NCBI GenBank assembly: GCA_019116025.1
Contig: DXCM01000077.1
Location: 1 to 64,000 of the forward strand
Length of the DNA stretch: 64,000 nucleotides
From: Candidatus Companilactobacillus pullicola
GTDB taxonomy: Bacteria; Bacillota; Bacilli; Lactobacillales; Lactobacillaceae
Direction: 5' to 3'
Both the position numbers and the translations under genes were made by a program. How positions within the stretch are numbered: position 1 is the stretch's first letter; the number at the start of each line of letters is the position of its first letter. This document shows positions 25,648-34,437 of this stretch, in pieces. The notes under the pieces are model-generated. The model made no database searches. It saw nothing but the letters and a program-made list of their open reading frames with translations, and was not told the DNA's origin.

Positions 25648-26052
25648 ATGCTTAAAATTTCTGAAGCTAGTAAAAAAGTAGACCTACCTGTCGCCACAAT
25701 TCGCTACTATGCCGAATTAAATATGATTCCTTCTTTAAAGCGAAATCTCGAAAATCAACGTGTGTTCGACGACGAATCAATTGCTTGGCTTGAAGGTATA
25801 AAATTCTTTCGAGAATTAGGCATGCCTATCTCCGAGATTCAAGAATACATCCAACTCAGCCAAAAAGATGGTAAAGCAGCTTTAGTTAAAAGACATCAAT
25901 TACTAATTAAGCAAGAACAAAAAGCCCAAGACAACGTTACAAAAGCACAAACCAATCTGGATGAGTTAAAACGTCGGATAACCCTAGAAGACGAAATCAT
26001 CAAGGGCCATAAACGTGATAGTTTAAGTCCCGCTCGTAGATTTAATCAATAA
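25648..26052 (+). CDS. MerR-family transcriptional regulator
   Basis: The 134-aa product has an N-terminal MerR winged helix (ISEASKKVDLPVATIRYYAELNMI) and a C-terminal coiled coil (about residues 85-120). It lacks cysteines for metal binding and is closest in style to the lactobacillus regulators that control oxidoreductases. The target is not evident; it stands alone between divergent DUF2252-ppk and convergent nuclease genes. AGAAGGGTG lies before the ATG. Confidence 0.85.
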   Translation: MLKISEASKKVDLPVATIRYYAELNMIPSLKRNLENQRVFDDESIAWLEGIKFFRELGMPISEIQEYIQLSQKDGKAALVKRHQLLIKQEQKAQDNVTKAQTNLDELKRRITLEDEIIKGHKRDSLSPARRFNQ

Positions 26053-26086
26053 AAAAAATCGACCATTTTTGGTCGATTTTTTATTT
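26051..26086. terminator. Terminator between MerR and nuclease genes
   Basis: AAAAAATCGACC and GGTCGATTTTTT pair around ATTTTT. It starts at the MerR stop and ends at the nuclease stop, serving both convergent genes. Confidence 0.8.
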
Positions 26087-26926
26087 TTATCCTACTTGAC
26101 TCGTTCCATCTGCGTAATTTAAAGTAACGCCTGATTGAACATTGAAAATATAAACGTTGAAATGAACAGAATCATCACCCACAGATTGTGCTTCCATTTG
26201 AACTCCACGAGCTAATAATTCATCACCTCTAAAGATTTGTGTGACACGATATCTGACATAATGCGAACTACTTTGTTTCAAATAATAAGCGATATCCATT
26301 TCATGAGCTAACATTTCTGGACTATTTAATGAACGGGTTCCAGTCATTAAATTCTTAGGATTATTGTTCTGGCCTGTTAACTGATAACCGATCAAGTGAC
26401 TACGATTATACAACCAACCGCCACTGATACGTTTGTTATGCCAACCAGTTGGATTCCAGTGTAATGGCTCTCTTTTAGCAGTCGGCATTTTTGAAACGTT
26501 CAATAAAGCGTTGGCGGCTGTAACCCGATTAAGATTATCCAGATCACCGTATTGGTCCCAAGCTCCCTTAGCAGTACTCAAATCTTCTTGAGAGAAATTA
26601 GGCTTATTTCCATTGACGATAATTTCTTGCGTTCCATTGTAATCGAGATTGGCTAAATCGGATGTGTTAGATGTACTTTGAGTTGCTTTATTATTGTGTT
26701 CATCGATAAATTTCTGATCGTCTGAAATCTGATTTTGGAGCGATTCAATCGATTTCTTTAATCTCTTATTTTTTGCAACTAATTTTTTAGTCTTCTTTTG
26801 ATAAGAATAGTCTTTGACAACTTCTACTTTACTATGACTGTTTTCAGCTGCTTGGCTTTGATTAGCACATGCTGTAACAGAAGGTATCAAGGCTAATAAA
26901 ACCAATAATTTAACTGCTTTTTTCAT
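26087..26926 (-). CDS. DNA/RNA non-specific endonuclease, lipoprotein
   Basis: The 279-aa product has a lipoprotein signal (LLVLLALIPSVTACANQ), a charged coiled-coil linker and a beta-beta-alpha metal nuclease domain (about residues 95-279). The catalytic motif reads LYNRSHLIGYQLTG with NPKNLMTGTRSLN after it, as in EndA/Spd-type streptococcal nucleases. Likely acts on extracellular DNA at the cell surface. Its ATG overlaps the stop of the upstream gene (TAATG), so they are translationally coupled. Confidence 0.88.
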   Translation of the reverse strand: MKKAVKLLVLLALIPSVTACANQSQAAENSHSKVEVVKDYSYQKKTKKLVAKNKRLKKSIESLQNQISDDQKFIDEHNNKATQSTSNTSDLANLDYNGTQEIIVNGNKPNFSQEDLSTAKGAWDQYGDLDNLNRVTAANALLNVSKMPTAKREPLHWNPTGWHNKRISGGWLYNRSHLIGYQLTGQNNNPKNLMTGTRSLNSPEMLAHEMDIAYYLKQSSSHYVRYRVTQIFRGDELLARGVQMEAQSVGDDSVHFNVYIFNVQSGVTLNYADGTSQVG

Positions 26927-27639
26927 TAGACTTTCGACCTCCTGTAACCAGCATTGATAGCATCTTGCTCAGTCTTAAAGTAGACCGCATTAGAAGAATT
27001 CATGTTGTAACCTCTTTGACCAGGTACGTGGTAAATATGACTTCTTGAATTACCAACGATCGTTCCCGAACTGGAGGTATTCATGTCTCCTCTTTGAGAA
27101 CTTGATTGTTGCGATTGTGCTTGCTGTGACTGTTGTTGAGCTTCTTGAGCTTGTTTTTCTTGTTGCTTTTGAGCCGCTTCTTGTTGTTTTTGTGCTGCTT
27201 TAGCTTGTTCTTCCTGTTGTTTCTTAGCTGCAGCTTGCTCTTCTTCAGCCTTTTGTTTAGCCTCAGCCTCTTGAGTCTCTATATCGTCGCGTTGACTCTG
27301 TAACTTATCTTCTTGCTTAGATAATTTTTTCTTTTTAGCAAGAAGTGCTACATTTTCCTTTTTGGCAATATCATATTTGTCCTTGCCGATATACTTAGTT
27401 TTCTTAGCTACCTTTTCCGTCTTAGCAGAACTATCCGAGCTAGAACTCTTTTCATCAGTACTATCCCCTGTAGCCCCAACTATAATAGAAGAAATAATCA
27501 TGACACCGACACTGATCAGCAATCTCTTTTGATCACGTTGCCTGATTTTAGTATTTTGCCTATGCTTAAACCATTTGAAGGCATAAACGAAAATAGCTAT
27601 CAAAGAAATTAGCAGAACTAATACCATGAAAGTTGTCAT
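26926..27639 (-). CDS. Membrane protein with coiled coil and Ada-like C-terminal domain
   Basis: The 237-aa product has two N-terminal hydrophobic helices (MVLVLLISLIAIFVYAF and ISVGVMIISSIIVGA), a long Gln/Ala/Lys coiled coil (about residues 85-180, QEEQAKAAQKQQEAAQ) and a C-terminal motif NSRSHIYHVPGQRGYN...VYFKTEQDAINAGYR. That last part resembles the metal-binding Ada-like domain often attached to secreted nucleases and competence proteins, although it has no cysteines here. AAGGGGG precedes the ATG at 27639. Its stop overlaps the nuclease start, so the two products probably work together at the surface. Confidence 0.75.
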   Translation of the reverse strand: MTTFMVLVLLISLIAIFVYAFKWFKHRQNTKIRQRDQKRLLISVGVMIISSIIVGATGDSTDEKSSSSDSSAKTEKVAKKTKYIGKDKYDIAKKENVALLAKKKKLSKQEDKLQSQRDDIETQEAEAKQKAEEEQAAAKKQQEEQAKAAQKQQEAAQKQQEKQAQEAQQQSQQAQSQQSSSQRGDMNTSSSGTIVGNSRSHIYHVPGQRGYNMNSSNAVYFKTEQDAINAGYRRSKV

Positions 27640-27708
27640 CCCCTTGACCCCCTTATATTTTTGTCTAACTATATTAATGATATATGAGGGGGAAACGCTT
27701 AACAAGAC

Positions 27709-27742
27709 AAAAAATAGGACATTCTTGTATGTCCTATTTTTT
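27709..27742. terminator. Terminator after the PTS IIC gene
   Basis: AAAAAATAGGACAT and ATGTCCTATTTTTT form a perfect 14-bp stem around TCTTGT. It ends the leftward ROK-GH9-PTS operon. Confidence 0.8.
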
Positions 27743-27751
27743 GTTATTTTA

Positions 27752-29065
27752 TTATTTTTCTTGACTCATTTTAACTTGATATTGATGATTAGAAACAAGT
27801 ACAAATGGAATATAAAGAGCTACATTAATAGCAATAATAACTATCTGAACTATTGAAGCTCTTATGTCTCCACCTGTTGCTAAATAACCAGACAAAACTG
27901 GTGGTGTTACCCAAGGAATCAGGATATAAGTTGCATGCATCCATCCAAAAGCTGTGGCAGCATAGGCTACAATCGTTGAAATCAATGGTGCAATACAGAA
28001 TGGAATAGCATAAGTAATATTGAAAACAATTGGTAATCCGAACATTAATGGTTCACTGATATTAAATAGATTAGGAACACCACCTAATTTAACAATTGCC
28101 TTTTCATCGGGACGTTTAGAGAAAATCAATAAGGCAATAACTAAGGAGATTAGGGTACCACCTCCACCCATATAAACGAAAGCGTCTAGGAAGGGTTGTG
28201 TAACAATATTAGGTGCAGCGCTACCAGCATGAATAGCATCAATATTTTGTTGCAATGATGCTAAAAGAATTGGTCCTGCAATTGATCCAAAGACATCTGC
28301 ACCGTGAATACCAAGTGTAAATACAAAGGTTGATAATAGAACATAGAATAATATTCCAGGTAATGATTGGAAACCAGTAACTAGTGGTACTTGTAGAACA
28401 CGGATGATAATTTCTGAAACATTCATTCCAGTGGTTGTATTCAAAGTACCTTCAATTGCAGCAAAGATAGTAATAGTAATCATTGCTGGGAACAAAGAAC
28501 TAAATGAATTACCAACAGCAGGAGGAACTGAATCTGGCATATGAATCTTCAAATGTTTTGCTTTTTGTAATCTGGTCATAATCATTGTAGCGAAAATACC
28601 AGTTAAAATAGCAACCAACATACCACTGGCAGAAGAATAATCTTGAGTTAAAACACCGCTAGCTGAATATGATTTACCAGAAAGTGTTAAAACCTTTACT
28701 GTGTTTGGCACTAATGAGACATAACTAGCTAAAGCAACAATACCTTCAGTTACACCGTCACGGCTACCGTATGATTTAGCCAAACGTGCTGCAATTAGGA
28801 ACGTAATAGACAAAGCCAAAATACCAAAAGTTCCGTTGTATGCTTGAATACCAATATTAGTAATAATTTGATGTCCAGGCATATTTCTTAAAATACCTGT
28901 CTTAGGAATCAATAAAACATTATTGATCAGTAAGAACAAAGCTGCTGTAATTGTGATAGGAATAGTATCAGCAAAAGCATCACGAATCGCTAAAATAAAT
29001 TTATTGCTACCTATTTTCCCAGAAATCCTAGAAATGCTCTCAACAAACTTGTTATCACCGTTCAT
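27752..29065 (-). CDS. PTS sugar transporter EIIC (lactose/cellobiose family)
   Basis: The 437-aa product is a membrane EIIC of the Lac/cellobiose/chitobiose family with about ten hydrophobic helices and the family loop GVPNLFNISEPLMFGLPIVFN near residue 328. It imports a beta-linked disaccharide with phosphorylation. No EIIA or EIIB gene is in the window, so those come from elsewhere. The start overlaps the GH9 stop by 11 bp, and GGGGGAAAAGGAAG precedes the ATG. The operon partners are a cytoplasmic GH9 hydrolase and a ROK kinase. Confidence 0.9.
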   Translation of the reverse strand: MNGDNKFVESISRISGKIGSNKFILAIRDAFADTIPITITAALFLLINNVLLIPKTGILRNMPGHQIITNIGIQAYNGTFGILALSITFLIAARLAKSYGSRDGVTEGIVALASYVSLVPNTVKVLTLSGKSYSASGVLTQDYSSASGMLVAILTGIFATMIMTRLQKAKHLKIHMPDSVPPAVGNSFSSLFPAMITITIFAAIEGTLNTTTGMNVSEIIIRVLQVPLVTGFQSLPGILFYVLLSTFVFTLGIHGADVFGSIAGPILLASLQQNIDAIHAGSAAPNIVTQPFLDAFVYMGGGGTLISLVIALLIFSKRPDEKAIVKLGGVPNLFNISEPLMFGLPIVFNITYAIPFCIAPLISTIVAYAATAFGWMHATYILIPWVTPPVLSGYLATGGDIRASIVQIVIIAINVALYIPFVLVSNHQYQVKMSQEK

Positions 29066-31430
29066 CTTCCTTTTCCCCCTTTAACAATTCTGAAATTGTC
29101 GATAACCACTTAGTGGCTGCCACTATCCATACTTCTTTATATGTTGCATTGTTGAATTGTGGCCAATATGGAACATCTTCATCATCTTTGGTCTCAATAC
29201 CGACGGGCAATTCTCCGACCATATCCCCTGATGAATTAGAATATTCTTGCTGATAATTATTTCCCTCACCAAACATCAATGATTGGTCAAACGGATTGTT
29301 TCCAATGATCCAACGTAATTGTGCATTAGCTAAATCCAATAGTTCCTTATTCTTCAATGTTCTTCCCATAATGGCAGCTGAATTGGCCGTTGAAAGAATG
29401 ATAGAATCATTGCCTCTAAATGAGAACCAAACTGGAAATCTTCTTATATAAAGATGTTCAGCAATTTGTACGCCAGCTTTAAGTTGGTCGTTATATTCTG
29501 AATATGCTGAATCATCAATTAATAAATGCTGTACATCAAAACTTTCCTTATCACTATTTTCGGTATCCAGATATACTCCACTCGCAATCATTGGATAAGG
29601 ATCTGTAAATTGTCTTAAATAAAGTAAATATGATCCGTAATCTTGAGCTTTTTCTTTCCACACATCATGCAAAACATCAGAAACTGGTAATCTAAGTGCT
29701 ATTGCGAATGCTTGGGCGAATAGCATTTCTCTCGCTTGATGATTAAAGTGTTGAAATACTTTATGACTAATATCTCGATAGAACATTCCCTTTAGAAGAG
29801 TGCCATCAAACAATTTCAGTCCTTTACTTTCTTGACAACTAATCATACGATTCATAAATTCTATAACCGTAGTTAAATATTTTTCGTTCTTTGTAATGAA
29901 ATAACAATTACCAGCTGCAGCAACAATTGTCGCATCATAAGTTGCTTTAGATGTGTTATATGTGTGTTCCCACATGATTGGTTCTTTTTCATAAGGTGAT
30001 TGCTTGAATCTTGCTAAAGCAATATCAAAATAACTAACTGCTAATTTTTGCAGACGTTTTCTCATATCTTGATCAATTACTTTTTGTTGTGAGATATCAG
30101 ATAAAATACTGCTCAAAAGAAAATTCTCATACGGATTGTCATGAACTCTAGCTAAGGCATCGTCCATAGTACCGATCATGTTATCGGTCCATCTTGAAAC
30201 GCCTGCACTGGTAGCATGATATCCGTTACCGAAGTCGGTCTTAAATATAAAATCTAGTCCCCAATTTCCTTCTTCTAATAATCTTTCAGACAATTTGTGA
30301 CTGTGTGTAATATTGGCAATCTTGAACAATGCTTGGGTGGCTTCCGCAGAATGAATAAGTTGTTGCGACAGATCACCAGCATCATGCCAACCTCCGTTGT
30401 AGCTAATAGTCTTGCTATCTTTTTTAGCAATGACATCTTCATGACAAGTACCATGAATTCCAGGAACTGGGTAACCGCAACGTTCACCATAAATAAAATT
30501 CAAAACCTTAGGAATGCTTTCTTTCCAAATGTCTCTGTAAGTTCCAATCGTGAATGGTTCAGTAGTTATATTTCCTAATTTGATTTGATAGGTCCCCGAC
30601 TGGTCGAAATCTGTAAAGTCTAAAATTTTGAATTCTCCCAATTTATTATTCAAACTCTTAATTTTATTATTAAAAACCGTATTTTTAGTTTCGGCATCAA
30701 TTATTGAAAATTCATCATTAACGTTGTCACTTGAAACAACCGCTACTTTTCTTTCATCATTTTGATATCCATCATGGGAATAACTAATTTTGTTAGGTTC
30801 CCATCCATGTGTGGAAGTTGCATCTAAAACTTTTTGAAGAGAAATATTTTCTAATTCAACTTTGTATTCTCCTGGAATATCCATATAAGAACCATTTATC
30901 TCATAGCTAAAACCAATTTCAGTTACTTTGTCTCTAGGTAAATCCGAAATGTTAAGAAAGTAAGTTTTTTCGCAATTATTGCTTAAATTTATTACGTGAT
31001 AACCTTCTCGATTGTATTGATCAGGTATTTTATGCTCACCATCGTTATGTATTTCAAAAATTATATTGGGATTTATAATTTCAGAACATTTTGTATTAAT
31101 CTTAAAAGCTAGTCGATTATAATCTTGCCAGTTCTCATTATTAATTTTCAAAGATGCTCTAGTATTCCCGTATCCTACATAATCACCATCAGCCGGATCT
31201 CCAGGAGCCCATGTTTCGTACCTTGAAGGAGCTTCGAGAATAAATCCATTTTTAGAAACGTTAGTTATGCTCCCTCTTTTGGAATGTTCCCAAGTATTTG
31301 TTTCGGATGTAGTTATATTCTTCTCGTTGACAACCTTTTTATTATTCTCGCTGCTATCAAAATTTTCGGGAATATGAATCAGTTTATGTAACAAATCAGT
31401 CTGATCTAATAATTCATCTACTGCTGTCAT
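29055..31430 (-). CDS. Glycoside hydrolase family 9 enzyme, predicted cytoplasmic
   Basis: The 791-aa product has no signal peptide. Residues about 50-195 look like a beta-sandwich, 215-295 like the Ig-like CelD_N domain (ERKVAVVSSDNVNDEF), and about 300-785 like the GH9 helical barrel. The GH9 signature NGGWHDAGD near residue 344 holds the nucleophile-activating aspartates, and a candidate acid lies in YKEVWIVAATKWL near the C-terminus. GH9 enzymes include cellulases and, when cytoplasmic and linked to amino-sugar genes, exo-beta-glucosaminidases. It overlaps the PTS IIC gene, so the imported sugar is its likely substrate. GGAGAG precedes the ATG. Confidence 0.88.
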   Translation of the reverse strand: MTAVDELLDQTDLLHKLIHIPENFDSSENNKKVVNEKNITTSETNTWEHSKRGSITNVSKNGFILEAPSRYETWAPGDPADGDYVGYGNTRASLKINNENWQDYNRLAFKINTKCSEIINPNIIFEIHNDGEHKIPDQYNREGYHVINLSNNCEKTYFLNISDLPRDKVTEIGFSYEINGSYMDIPGEYKVELENISLQKVLDATSTHGWEPNKISYSHDGYQNDERKVAVVSSDNVNDEFSIIDAETKNTVFNNKIKSLNNKLGEFKILDFTDFDQSGTYQIKLGNITTEPFTIGTYRDIWKESIPKVLNFIYGERCGYPVPGIHGTCHEDVIAKKDSKTISYNGGWHDAGDLSQQLIHSAEATQALFKIANITHSHKLSERLLEEGNWGLDFIFKTDFGNGYHATSAGVSRWTDNMIGTMDDALARVHDNPYENFLLSSILSDISQQKVIDQDMRKRLQKLAVSYFDIALARFKQSPYEKEPIMWEHTYNTSKATYDATIVAAAGNCYFITKNEKYLTTVIEFMNRMISCQESKGLKLFDGTLLKGMFYRDISHKVFQHFNHQAREMLFAQAFAIALRLPVSDVLHDVWKEKAQDYGSYLLYLRQFTDPYPMIASGVYLDTENSDKESFDVQHLLIDDSAYSEYNDQLKAGVQIAEHLYIRRFPVWFSFRGNDSIILSTANSAAIMGRTLKNKELLDLANAQLRWIIGNNPFDQSLMFGEGNNYQQEYSNSSGDMVGELPVGIETKDDEDVPYWPQFNNATYKEVWIVAATKWLSTISELLKGEKEDER

Positions 31431-31442
31431 TCTTTTCTCTCC

Positions 31443-32387
31443 TTAGTTAAGCAACTTACTAAAGGCAAACAACGCACACCCTTGTAATGCTATTAAATTA
31501 GGATCTAATTCTGTATTCTTAACTCCGTATTTAACAAAACGCATTGTTTGTGGATCCAACAACCTTTGCAAATGATCTAGATACCATCCTCCTGTTGTAA
31601 CGCCTCCACCGAATCTCACAGCTTGCGGATTAATAATTCGAACCAAGTTCATCACCATATTGCTTGTAGCCTTAAGTGACTGATTTACTACCGCCAGTGC
31701 CAAAGGATCTTTTTGGTCGTATGCTTCAAAAAGTTCTTTAGCTCCAACACGCTGATCAGGTAATACTTCCAACTTAGTATCGTTGAACTTCTTCAATTCA
31801 TGCGCCTGATTGGACATTCCTAAACCTGAGGCTAAAGGTTCAACACAGCCATATCTTCCACAAACACATTTAACTTTGCTCGCAGAGTCAACAACCATAT
31901 GACCAAATTCACCAGCATCATAATTTTTACCTAAGATAATTTGGCCATCTACAACCATTCGACCTGCAATGCCTGTACCAATACTCAAATAGATGAAGTT
32001 TTTGGTAACGTTACCAATTCCGAGCAAATTTTCAGCTTCAGCTGCAGCAGTTAAATCATTGATTATGAAACATGGTAGATTAAATCTCTTTTCTATTTCT
32101 CTTGAAACATTTATTTCATTTTTGTTTGTTGGATCAATTTCGTACCAAATGCCTTTATCACTATTAACTCTACCAACAATATCAACTGCAATAGCTTTAA
32201 TATCACCGATAACTTGTTTAGAAAAATAATTAATAATGGCATCAATAATTTGATTCAAGGCTGTTTCTTGAGATGAAATATCAGATTTGAACTTATTTTG
32301 ACTTAAAATCTGTCCTTCTTTGTCAACTTCACCAATCAAAACTTTGGTTCCGCCAACATCTACAGTTAATATCGTTTCTTTCTTCAT
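31443..32387 (-). CDS. ROK-family sugar kinase
   Basis: The 314-aa product has the ROK pattern: DVGGTKVLIGEVD at the N-terminus (phosphate loop), SIGTGIAGRMVVDG near residue 138, and the zinc motif KCVCGRYGCVEPLASG near residue 182. Such kinases phosphorylate glucose, GlcNAc or glucosamine in the cytoplasm. It starts the leftward operon with GH9 and PTS IIC, so it probably phosphorylates the free sugar released by GH9. Two LacI/CcpA-type palindromes lie 16-46 bp upstream. Confidence 0.9.
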   Translation of the reverse strand: MKKETILTVDVGGTKVLIGEVDKEGQILSQNKFKSDISSQETALNQIIDAIINYFSKQVIGDIKAIAVDIVGRVNSDKGIWYEIDPTNKNEINVSREIEKRFNLPCFIINDLTAAAEAENLLGIGNVTKNFIYLSIGTGIAGRMVVDGQIILGKNYDAGEFGHMVVDSASKVKCVCGRYGCVEPLASGLGMSNQAHELKKFNDTKLEVLPDQRVGAKELFEAYDQKDPLALAVVNQSLKATSNMVMNLVRIINPQAVRFGGGVTTGGWYLDHLQRLLDPQTMRFVKYGVKNTELDPNLIALQGCALFAFSKLLN

Positions 32388-32402
32388 AGCACTTTTCCTT
32401 TT

Positions 32403-32433
32403 TGAAAACGTTTCTATCTAGTTAAGCGCTTTC
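32403..32433. promoter_or_regulatory. Two LacI/CcpA-type operators before the ROK operon
   Basis: TGAAAACGTTTCTA (32403-32416) and GTTAAGCGCTTTCT (32420-32433) are both centred on CG and follow the pseudo-palindrome of LacI-family or CcpA operators. They lie between the ROK start codon (32387) and the divergent LacI-type gene (32561), so they are likely sites for that regulator and/or CcpA. Confidence 0.6.
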
Positions 32434-32560
32434 TTTTTACACTCAAATACTAGTTCCATAGGATTAATATGTCAATACCATTTTTGGAAACCTTACCAAA
32501 AAATTGTTGTTAATTTTTTAGCTTTGTTTTACACTTTAGTTAATTTAACGGGGTGACAAT

Positions 32561-33634
32561 ATGAAAAGTAAAATCACAATTAAGGATATCGCCAAATTAG
32601 CTGGCACATCTGTATCAACAGTTTCAAGAGTAATAAATGACAGCCCTTCGGTATCAGCTGAGAAAAGAAATCACATCAAAAAAGTAATCGCTGACAATAA
32701 TTTTCAACCCAACATGTTGGCCCGTGGTATGGTTTCCAACAAAACACAAACTCTAGCCGTTGTTGTTTCAGATATTAATAATCCTTACTTTACAGATTTG
32801 ATATCTCAAATTGAAATAATCAGTAGAAATGCTGGATACACTCTCCTACTTATAAATACAATGACCGCCGGAAAAATGAACAAAGCTAATAGTGCTCAAT
32901 TAGAAATTGATGCCTTTAAAAATATTCTTGAACGACATGTTGATGGTGTTCTTATTCTTGGTGGAGAAATTGATCGTGAATCAGTTGCTACTGATTATTT
33001 AAACGCCCTTAATGAATTGAACGATCAAATACCCGTAGTCATAATCGGTCAAAAAATAGATGGTTGTAATGCTCTTTTTGTTGAACGTGACCAATTCCGA
33101 AGTGCTGAAATCATTACTCAGCATTTGCTAGCCCTAGGTAATAGGAGAATCGCTTTTATTGGCGGAGAACCTGGAATAAAAATAACATCCCAACGTTTAG
33201 CAGCTTTTAAACAAACAATGAATATCTACTCTAAAGTAGATGATCATCTAATAATATTAAATGATTACTATCCTCAATCTGGATATGATGGCATGAATGT
33301 TTTACTTAATTCTGAGGAGAAATTACCTGATGCTGTTGTAGCAATAAATGATCGTGTTGCTTGGGGAATTTTTAGAGCCCTTCACGATCATAATCTCAAC
33401 TCACCCGACGATATTGCTGTTGGTAGTTGTGATGCATTCCCAAACGGTGAATTCATGACACCTAGAATTACCACGGTTAATCAACACAATGAATCTTTAG
33501 GAAAAATTGCTTTACATTTTCTATTTCAACTTATCGATAACAAAGAATTAAATCGAACAGAGGAAACTCACTTACCAGAATTAATTATTCGTGAATCCTG
33601 TGGTGCAAAGAAACGAGATGAGAGTAATGCTTAA
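32561..33634 (+). CDS. LacI-family transcriptional regulator
   Basis: The 357-aa product has an N-terminal LacI HTH (TIKDIAKLAGTSVSTVSRVIN) with the hinge motif (NMLARGM near residue 52) and a periplasmic-binding-like sensor domain with AVVVSDINNPYFTDL. It is divergent from the ROK-GH9-PTS operon and heads an operon with a HAD phosphatase and a SIS protein, so it probably regulates both. GGGGTGAC precedes the ATG. Confidence 0.92.
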   Translation: MKSKITIKDIAKLAGTSVSTVSRVINDSPSVSAEKRNHIKKVIADNNFQPNMLARGMVSNKTQTLAVVVSDINNPYFTDLISQIEIISRNAGYTLLLINTMTAGKMNKANSAQLEIDAFKNILERHVDGVLILGGEIDRESVATDYLNALNELNDQIPVVIIGQKIDGCNALFVERDQFRSAEIITQHLLALGNRRIAFIGGEPGIKITSQRLAAFKQTMNIYSKVDDHLIILNDYYPQSGYDGMNVLLNSEEKLPDAVVAINDRVAWGIFRALHDHNLNSPDDIAVGSCDAFPNGEFMTPRITTVNQHNESLGKIALHFLFQLIDNKELNRTEETHLPELIIRESCGAKKRDESNA

Positions 33635-34424
33635 AAACCTAGTATTTATGGATATAGATGATACCTTGGTAAATAATCATCAAGAAATATCGACGTTCAC
33701 CAAAAACATCATTAATCAAAATCAAACTAATACTATTTTTTATGTGGCAACAGGAAGAATGTTTATTTCGGCCAAAGTTATTGCTGACGAAATAAACGCT
33801 AACGTTGTAGCTTCAAATGGCGGTATTTTTCAAAAAGGTTCTCAATTAGTATCCTTTCACTTAGGCAAACAAAATTTGGAAAACATCTATCATGTTTTAG
33901 AGGAATACAGTTTGTCTGCATTCTTCTTTAGCAGTCATCAAGTATTTTACAATCAATCCCTTCCAAAGTATTTCAAACACAGCACAAATAATAGAATAGC
34001 TAGTCCTAATCCTAACGACTACATAAAAATAGATTTGCCATCTTTATTGCAACACAGTGATGAAATTATTAATGGAATAATTATCGAAGACACTAATACG
34101 GATATTCTTGATACAGCTAAGGAAAAATTAAAAGATATTACTGATCTAAACATATCTTCATCATTCAAGAACAATATTGAATTAATTCCTGAACATGTCA
34201 GCAAAGCTACTGCCATTAAGCAGATTCAAAAGGAATACCATGTTGCACCTGAGCATACCTTTACGTTTGGTGATGGAGAAAACGATATCGAAATGTTTAA
34301 CACTTCAGAATACTCTGTAGCCATGGCTAACGCCAATGATCTAGTTAAATCTCATGCCAACTTTGTGACAGATTCATATTTAAATGACGGAGTTGCCAAA
34401 TTTTTACAAAAGTATTTGAGCTAA
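33627..34424 (+). CDS. HAD-family (Cof-type) phosphatase
   Basis: The 265-aa product has HAD motif I (MDIDDTLVNN), motif II (ATGRMF, near residue 43), Lys in SKATAIKQI and motif IV (FGDGENDIEMF near residue 216), with the Cof/YbjI-type C2 cap. Cof-type enzymes remove phosphate from sugar phosphates. The start overlaps the LacI gene by 8 bp; an ATG 9 bp earlier (33618) is also possible. Its place between the LacI regulator and SIS gene suggests action on a sugar phosphate of this pathway. Confidence 0.85.
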   Translation: MLKNLVFMDIDDTLVNNHQEISTFTKNIINQNQTNTIFYVATGRMFISAKVIADEINANVVASNGGIFQKGSQLVSFHLGKQNLENIYHVLEEYSLSAFFFSSHQVFYNQSLPKYFKHSTNNRIASPNPNDYIKIDLPSLLQHSDEIINGIIIEDTNTDILDTAKEKLKDITDLNISSSFKNNIELIPEHVSKATAIKQIQKEYHVAPEHTFTFGDGENDIEMFNTSEYSVAMANANDLVKSHANFVTDSYLNDGVAKFLQKYLS

Positions 34425-34437
34425 AGGAGAAAAAACA

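Noticed and set aside
26940..27330. Repetitive DNA in the coiled-coil gene as a tandem repeat or microsatellite
   Set aside because: The period is irregular and the repetition reflects Gln/Ala/Lys codons of a coiled coil.
27685..27700. cre-like site (GGGAAACGCTTAAC) upstream of the coiled-coil membrane protein
   Set aside because: Only the central part matches and both outer dinucleotides fail, so it was not listed.
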